From JADJMO01 sp016794445 (lineage in GTDB: Bacteria > Myxococcota_A > Polyangia > Polyangiales > JADJMO01): DNA of 9,945 bases. A model generated the notes under the pieces. It was not told where the DNA came from. It made no database searches and was given only the letters and a program-made list of their open reading frames with translations. Location: the NCBI GenBank assembly GCA_016794445.1, contig JAEUKC010000477.1, positions 1 to 9,945 of the forward strand, in the 5' to 3' direction. Below are positions 5,061-9,945 of this stretch, piece after piece (positions within the stretch are counted from its first letter, which is position 1; each line of letters starts with the position of its first letter). The translations under genes and the position numbers were made by a program.

Positions 5061-8000
5061 CTAGGCGCGACGCTGCCCACCCGAGGGAGTGCGACGCGGA
5101 CCGGCGGCGGGCATCCGCCACCGCGCCTCGGCCAGCTCCGGGCTCGTCGCGAGCCGCACGAGATCGGCGATGGCCGGGTGCTCGCGGCACGCCTCGGCCA
5201 GGCCGTTCGGTGCCTCGAGCACCAGTGGATCCTGGGTCTCGGCGAGGGTCTTGCGGAGGGTCGCGCCGAGGTCACCGGACAGGTAGAGCCCTCCGCGCCG
5301 GGCGACCTGACGGGCGCCGTCGATGACCGCCTCGAACGTCGGTGGATTGGTCCCGAGCAGCTCTCCGAGCCGACGCTGCGCGGCACGCGGCACCGACTGC
5401 CACAGCGCCGCGGCCAGCCGGCCGACCTCGGCCGAGATGCTGCGGCCGTGTTCGGGGGGCCCGAACGCCGAGAGCAGCGCCTGATAGGTGGCGCGGGCCT
5501 GCGGCTCTGGTTGGGCGAGCAGCAGCGCGTGCGAGGGGAGCGCCGCCATCAGGCCGGCGCCGAGCACGTAGCGCACGTCCGGGGTGTCCTCGCGCGCGTC
5601 GCCGCCGAGGACGACGTAGGGCGGCGGCACCAGCACGACCTCCACGTCGAGACCAGCGCGTTGACGCAGGAACACCGCTGTCCGCAGCCCGAGCAGGCGA
5701 CTCGCCGCCGCCACGACCTTGCCGATGGGGAACGCGCCCGTGACACGGTCCATGCCTCGCGCGAACGAGAGCCCGGGGTCGCGCTTGAGGGCCGTGCCGC
5801 CTTGCTCCCACGCGATGCGCAGCGCCTCGGCGGCCGCCGGGACCGCGCGACGCTCGAGGAGGGGCAGGAGGAGCTCTGGCCGATCGAGCTGCAGCTCGAG
5901 GGGCGGGGGGGGCACGGGGCCGGCCGCCGGATCGAACGCGCGTCGGACGTGGTCGATCGCGCGTGCGAGGACGTGATCACGGACCCCGAGGGCCGCCGCG
6001 TGGAGACCGTCGAGGTGCTTGCGGACGCCGGGCTCGAGGAAGGCCTGGCGACGGCGCACGAGGAGCACGTCTCCGGCGCGATCGGGGAGCGCGCTCAGCA
6101 GCTCGGCCGCGCGGTCCCCTGCGTCGACGTCCCCGAGCTCGAGGGCCGAGAGGTGATCGCGGACCGCCTGCTCGAAATCGCCGCCGGCCTGCGCGACGCC
6201 GGCGAGGATGCCGAAGGCCCGGATCCGATCGTCGACCTTGGCGTTGGCGTCGAGGGCGACCTTGCCCGCGGCCTCGCGATCGATCGGCGCGGCGCCCGTG
6301 ACGACGGGGAGGGCAGGCATCGATCGCGGTCGGTACGGCGCGCCAGGTGGCGGCCGATTCTCCCCGGCCTCGGGCGCTGCGTGGGGAGTGTCGCCGACGC
6401 CCGGCTGGGTGGGCGAGTCCTGCTCGGGCGGCTTCGGCGGCAGCGGACCGCCGGCTTCGACCTGGGCGAAGGCCGCCTCCTCGTCGTGGACCGCCCCTTC
6501 GCCGAGCGGAGGCGGGGTCGACTCGCTGTGCGGCCCGAGGAACTCGGGCGCCGCGGGCGGTGGAGGCACGGCGACGGGCTCGGCCGCGGCCCCGGCGAGG
6601 GCCGCCTCGAGGGGGAGCGAGGAGCGGACGCCACTGTCGCGCAGCGACGGCGGCGGCGCCGGAGGCAGGGAGCGCGTCTCGCGAGGCGACTCGAGGCTTC
6701 GCAGCTCGGACGCGAGCTTCTCGCGCAGCGGGCCGTCCGCGGCCTGCACGGCCAGGCGCATGATCTCGACCGCGCCCTCCGGATCGGCCTCTCCGACCAC
6801 GGTGGCCTGCTCGGCGAGCGCGGTCGCGCGGACGTTGCCCGAGGCCTCGGCGGCGAGGCGCTCGAGCGCCCGCAGCGCGCCCTCGCGATCGTTCGCCGCC
6901 CGCGCGAGGTCGACGGCGCGCTTGCGGGCGTCGGTCCGGCACTCGGGGTCGCGCGCCGCGAGGTCCAGGAACGCCCGCGCGCGGACGGGGTCGTTGCAGC
7001 GAGCCGCCGCGTCCGCTGCGCGCAGGGCGGTGGGCCCGAGCGGGCGCATGCCGCGAAGATCGCCGGCGAACGCCTTCTCGTAGGCCGCCGCGGCGGCCGC
7101 GTAGCTCCACTCCGCGGAGAGCCGCTCGGCGAGGGCGAGCTGCACGAGGGGTTGACTGCGAACCGCCTCCGGCCAGCCGTGGAGGTCCTGGTAGCCCGCG
7201 CCGCCACCACGCACCGCGTCGAGCAGATCGGCCCGGGCGCACGCGACCAGCGAGAGCAGCTCCGCGGGCGCCGGGCTCAGCACCTCGACCTCGTTGACGA
7301 GCGCGAGGAGCTCGGCGTCGCTGGGCTCGGCGACGCGCCCGGAGGGCGGCGCGTTGCCGAGCTCGAGCTCGCAGAGGAGCGCGGTGGGGTAGGGATCGCC
7401 CGGCAGGAGGCGCGCCGCCGTCCACGCGAGCTTCCGCGCCGCGGCGAGATCCCCGGCCTCGCGGAGCACCCGCGCCGCGGCGAGGGCGTGGGTCGCCCGG
7501 GTGCGGGGTGGCGCCTCCCGATCGAGCTCGGCGAGACGGACGCGGGCTGCGGCCTCCTCGTGCCCGTCGGCGCGCGCCACCGCGACCTCGAGCTGGAGAC
7601 GCACGAGCTCGAGCACGCGCTGGTCCTTCTCGATGTTGGGCTCGCTCGCGGCCTCGTGCAGCAGGCGCGCCGCGGTCTCGAGGTCGTGGAGCTCGAGCAG
7701 CACCCGCGCGGCTTCGATGGCGAGCCATGTGCGGGCCTCGCCGGGCTCGCTGCCGCGGAACGCGCGCAGCAGCGCCTCGGCGGCGGTGCCGATGTCGCCG
7801 GCCGCCCGCGCCAGCGTGGCCAGCTGCGCCGCCACCTCGACGTCCCCCGGGCTGTGCTGGTGCACCTCGCGGAGCGCCGCCAGCACCTCGCCTCGACGCA
7901 CGGGATGACCCGCCAGCTCGCGTGAGAGCCTGCGCAGCACCCGCACCCGATCGGGGTGCCCCGCCGGCAGCCGGGAGGCGCGCGCGCGCAGCAACTCGAC

Positions 8001-9945
8001 GAGCTCGGGCCCACCGCCCTGGCGTTCGGCGATCCGCTCGAGGGCGTCGCCCGCCTCGGTGTCCAGCGGCAAGAGGCGCACGAGCTCGGCCCAGCGCTCC
8101 GCGGCCTCGCTGTCGCGCCCGAGATCGTGCTCGAGCACCCGCGCGAGCTTGCGGAGCAGCTGGACGCGGCGGTCGGGCCGCGCCCGAGAGAGGCGCTGGG
8201 CGAGCGCCGCCGCGAGGCGATCGTGCGCGCCCACGGCCTCGGCCGCGTCGGCGATCTCCTGCCACAGATCCTCGTCGGCGGGGGCGCAGCGGCCCGCCTC
8301 GAAGAGCGCGTCGAGCACGCCCAGGAAGTCGGCCGTGCGGGCTCGCAGGGCCGCGATCTCGCGCCAGCGCGTGGCGACCTCGGGGTGATCGTCGCCGAGG
8401 CGCGGCACGTCGTCCGCGAGCAGCGTCGCGAGGGCCGCCTCCTGGCTCGCTTGTGGCAGCACCGCGCGCGCGAGCTCGACGATCTGCTCGACGAGCTCGA
8501 ACGGCTCGCCCTCCCGCAGCGCGAACGCGCGCAGGATCGCCTCCGCCGCGGGCTCGTGCTGCCCCGCAGCGTCGAGCGCGCGTGCGGTCTCGAGCTCGGC
8601 GGCCGCCCCCTGGCGCTTGCCGAAGCGCTCCCAGGCCCGCGCGACCACGCGGTGATCGCGGGCGGTCGACGACCACGACTCCACGAGCGCGACGTCGTTC
8701 GCCGAGCCGCTCTCGCCGGCGAAGTCGAGGTCGTCGTTCTCGGGCGCGTGGCTCACGAGGAGCTGGAGGGCGAGGTCGGCGTCACCGAAGGCCCACGCCA
8801 CGTGGGCCCGCAGGACGCCCCCTTCGGCAGCGCCCCCTTCGGCGGGGGTCGTGGCGGCGAGCCACGCGCGCGCGCCCTCCGGGTCGAGGCGACCGATCTG
8901 CTCGGCCACCTCGCGCAGCGGTCCGAGGTCCCCGCGAGGAGTGCTCTTCTCGCCCTTGGCGACCAGCGCGAGCGCCGCCCCGACGCCGCGCAGCTCGGCG
9001 ACCGCGCGGGCGACCGCGGAGAGCACGGGGAGTCGATCGGTGTAGCCCAGCTTCCCGTCGACTTTCTTGTGCGCGCGGAGCAGCCGTTCGGTCTCCGACG
9101 CGCGCAGCGCCTCGTCGTCGGCAGCGACGATCCGGATCGTCTCGGCAATCGCCGCCACCGTCTTCGGCGATGGCGCGATGAGGAACAGGCGGAGCAGGAG
9201 GTCGAGGCGCTCCTCGGGCGGAGCCTCCTTGCCGAGCGAGACCGCGCGGTCGAAGAACATGGCCTTGCGCTCGGCCTCCGTGGCCTGCTCGGCGGCCTCG
9301 ATCAGCACCGCGGTCGCGAGATCCTGGCGCCGCGTCGCGATGGCGAGGCGCTCGAGCGAGCGCAGCGCCGATCCCTCGGTCGGCTGCGCGGCGAACGCGC
9401 GCACCGCGTGGTGGAGCGCGTCGAGGGGCAGACCGAGGCGCTCGAGCACCCGCGCCGCGTGGTGGCGCACGCCCCGCTCCGCGAAGCGCCCTGCCGAGCG
9501 CCCGGCGGCCAGCTCGAAGATCTCGGGCAGGGTGTCGACGCGCCCGAGGCGACGCACGAGCAGCTCGACGCCGGGCAGCACCGCGGCCGGGTCGGGGGCG
9601 TGCGCGACGGCCTCGCGCGCCAGGCTCGCGGGCTCGACCCAGTCGGGCGGAGCCGCCACCGCGCACTCGAACGCCCGCAGTCGCAGCTGCTGGTCGTGCA
9701 CCCTCTGGAACACGTTCGGCGGCAGCCGGTCGTCGTCGGGGAAGGCAGGGAGGCGCGCGAGCTCGTACACCGCGTCTCGCGCCTGGGCGTCGCCGCCGAA
9801 GGCCCGCAGGTCCGCCGCCAGTCGGTCGAGGCCCTCCGCGCCGAGCAAGCGCGCTCCGCGGAGCCAGGCCCGACGGGCCGCGTCCGGGTCTTCGGCGAGG
9901 TCCCAGAGGTCGCGCCCGAGCCGGCGGAGCGCGCGCGCCGCGGCG
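5061..9945 (-). CDS. Giant TPR-repeat protein with proline-rich hinge and distinct C-terminal domain (N-terminus beyond right edge)
   Basis: The open frame continues without a stop to the right edge. A TTG at 9848 is possible, but the 32 codons before it read as the same helical repeat, so the true start is outside. Of 1627 visible residues (numbered from the edge), about 1-1085 are Ala/Leu/Arg-rich helix pairs of TPR/SEL1-like character, with many copies of the pattern A-x-x-L-x-x-x-G-D-x-x-x-A-x-x-x-L-x-x-A. Residues about 1090-1208 form a low-complexity hinge rich in Pro, Glu and Gly, with clusters such as LPPAPPPSL and VPPPPAAPEF. Residues about 1209-1627 are a separate, less repetitive domain. 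It begins with two or three TPR-like hairpins and ends in a mixed alpha/beta part (VVLVPPPYVVLGG, YVLGAGLMAAL, GLYLSGDLGATLRKTL). I recall similar tails on large TPR proteins of myxobacteria but cannot name a family. No signal peptide or membrane segment is visible in this part. The gene probably heads an operon with the two lipoproteins. A scaffold role is inferred. Confidence 0.85.
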   Translation of the reverse strand, partial: AAARALRRLGRDLWDLAEDPDAARRAWLRGARLLGAEGLDRLAADLRAFGGDAQARDAVYELARLPAFPDDDRLPPNVFQRVHDQQLRLRAFECAVAAPPDWVEPASLAREAVAHAPDPAAVLPGVELLVRRLGRVDTLPEIFELAAGRSAGRFAERGVRHHAARVLERLGLPLDALHHAVRAFAAQPTEGSALRSLERLAIATRRQDLATAVLIEAAEQATEAERKAMFFDRAVSLGKEAPPEERLDLLLRLFLIAPSPKTVAAIAETIRIVAADDEALRASETERLLRAHKKVDGKLGYTDRLPVLSAVARAVAELRGVGAALALVAKGEKSTPRGDLGPLREVAEQIGRLDPEGARAWLAATTPAEGGAAEGGVLRAHVAWAFGDADLALQLLVSHAPENDDLDFAGESGSANDVALVESWSSTARDHRVVARAWERFGKRQGAAAELETARALDAAGQHEPAAEAILRAFALREGEPFELVEQIVELARAVLPQASQEAALATLLADDVPRLGDDHPEVATRWREIAALRARTADFLGVLDALFEAGRCAPADEDLWQEIADAAEAVGAHDRLAAALAQRLSRARPDRRVQLLRKLARVLEHDLGRDSEAAERWAELVRLLPLDTEAGDALERIAERQGGGPELVELLRARASRLPAGHPDRVRVLRRLSRELAGHPVRRGEVLAALREVHQHSPGDVEVAAQLATLARAAGDIGTAAEALLRAFRGSEPGEARTWLAIEAARVLLELHDLETAARLLHEAASEPNIEKDQRVLELVRLQLEVAVARADGHEEAAARVRLAELDREAPPRTRATHALAAARVLREAGDLAAARKLAWTAARLLPGDPYPTALLCELELGNAPPSGRVAEPSDAELLALVNEVEVLSPAPAELLSLVACARADLLDAVRGGGAGYQDLHGWPEAVRSQPLVQLALAERLSAEWSYAAAAAAYEKAFAGDLRGMRPLGPTALRAADAAARCNDPVRARAFLDLAARDPECRTDARKRAVDLARAANDREGALRALERLAAEASGNVRATALAEQATVVGEADPEGAVEIMRLAVQAADGPLREKLASELRSLESPRETRSLPPAPPPSLRDSGVRSSLPLEAALAGAAAEPVAVPPPPAAPEFLGPHSESTPPPLGEGAVHDEEAAFAQVEAGGPLPPKPPEQDSPTQPGVGDTPHAAPEAGENRPPPGAPYRPRSMPALPVVTGAAPIDREAAGKVALDANAKVDDRIRAFGILAGVAQAGGDFEQAVRDHLSALELGDVDAGDRAAELLSALPDRAGDVLLVRRRQAFLEPGVRKHLDGLHAAALGVRDHVLARAIDHVRRAFDPAAGPVPPPPLELQLDRPELLLPLLERRAVPAAAEALRIAWEQGGTALKRDPGLSFARGMDRVTGAFPIGKVVAAASRLLGLRTAVFLRQRAGLDVEVVLVPPPYVVLGGDAREDTPDVRYVLGAGLMAALPSHALLLAQPEPQARATYQALLSAFGPPEHGRSISAEVGRLAAALWQSVPRAAQRRLGELLGTNPPTFEAVIDGARQVARRGGLYLSGDLGATLRKTLAETQDPLVLEAPNGLAEACREHPAIADLVRLATSPELAEARWRMPAAGPRRTPSGGQRRA
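6318..6675 (-). other. Region encoding the proline-rich hinge of the giant TPR protein
   Basis: About 119 codons encode a Pro/Ala/Gly/Glu-rich, presumably disordered stretch with several runs of three or four prolines. It joins the long repeat array to the C-terminal domain. It stays in frame and keeps the same GC-rich codon use as its flanks, so it looks like a genuine linker rather than a frameshift artefact. Confidence 0.7.
8817..8843 (-). repeat. 15-bp in-frame tandem duplication in the giant TPR gene
   Basis: GCCCCCTTCGGC occurs at 8817-8828 and again at 8832-8843, a period of 15 bases (five codons). It encodes the peptide repeat AEGGA-AEGG between two helical repeats. It looks like a recent small slippage duplication that keeps the reading frame. 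Confidence 0.6.

Noticed and set aside
5905..5912. A run of eight G (C8 on the coding strand) in the giant TPR gene
   Set aside because: It encodes a short proline run (VPPPPLEL) in a GC-rich gene and is shorter than the G9 tract. I see no further sign of a switch.
4704..7925. A 1073-codon open frame on the plus strand
   Set aside because: It lies opposite the giant TPR and small lipoprotein genes. It is extremely Arg/Gly-rich with no domain pattern, and ends in the middle of the repeat array. Long stop-free antisense frames are expected at this GC content, while the minus-strand reading has lipoboxes and clear TPR structure.
9846..9848. TTG as the start of the giant TPR gene
   Set aside because: The 32 codons upstream to the window edge are open and read RALRRLGRDLWDLAEDPDAA..., the same helical-repeat style with an A/D/R-rich pattern. 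The gene therefore most likely starts outside the window.

Overview
The base composition is very GC-rich (by eye well over 70%). Codons end almost always in G or C, gene gaps are a few tens of bases or less, and there are Cys-motif lipoproteins and very large tetratricopeptide (TPR) proteins. Together these suggest a myxobacterium (Myxococcota, perhaps the Polyangiales side). That placement is an inference from style, not from a marker gene. I see no tRNA, rRNA, CRISPR array, insertion sequence or phage gene. The window is almost fully coding.

Layout. (1) Positions 1-1353, minus strand: a two-gene translation-related unit. A 402-residue EF-P lysine ligase of the EpmA/PoxA/GenX family is followed two bases later by the start of a SpoU/TrmH-like RNA methyltransferase, which runs off the left edge. 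(2) Positions 1382-2689, plus strand: an exported TPR protein of 435 residues, divergent from epmA with only 28 bp between the two start codons. (3) Positions 2721-9945, minus strand, convergent with (2): an apparent three-gene operon. In transcription order it holds a giant TPR protein (1627 residues visible, N-terminus beyond the right edge), a 171-residue lipoprotein and a 595-residue beta-rich lipoprotein. The last two are separated by 2 bp.

How the genes may work together. EpmA attaches (R)-beta-lysine to a conserved lysine of elongation factor P. The neighbouring methyltransferase would modify tRNA or rRNA, so this pair looks like a small translation-modification unit. The TPR-lipoprotein-lipoprotein operon has no function I can name. 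Its layout suggests an envelope-associated assembly: a TPR scaffold with a proline-rich hinge and a distinct C-terminal domain, plus two lipid-anchored proteins, one with a Cys-rich motif and Ig/carboxypeptidase-regulatory-like folds. This operon is the best candidate here for something undescribed.

The many long open frames on the opposite strand, including one of 1073 codons, are best explained as GC-bias shadows and are not annotated.
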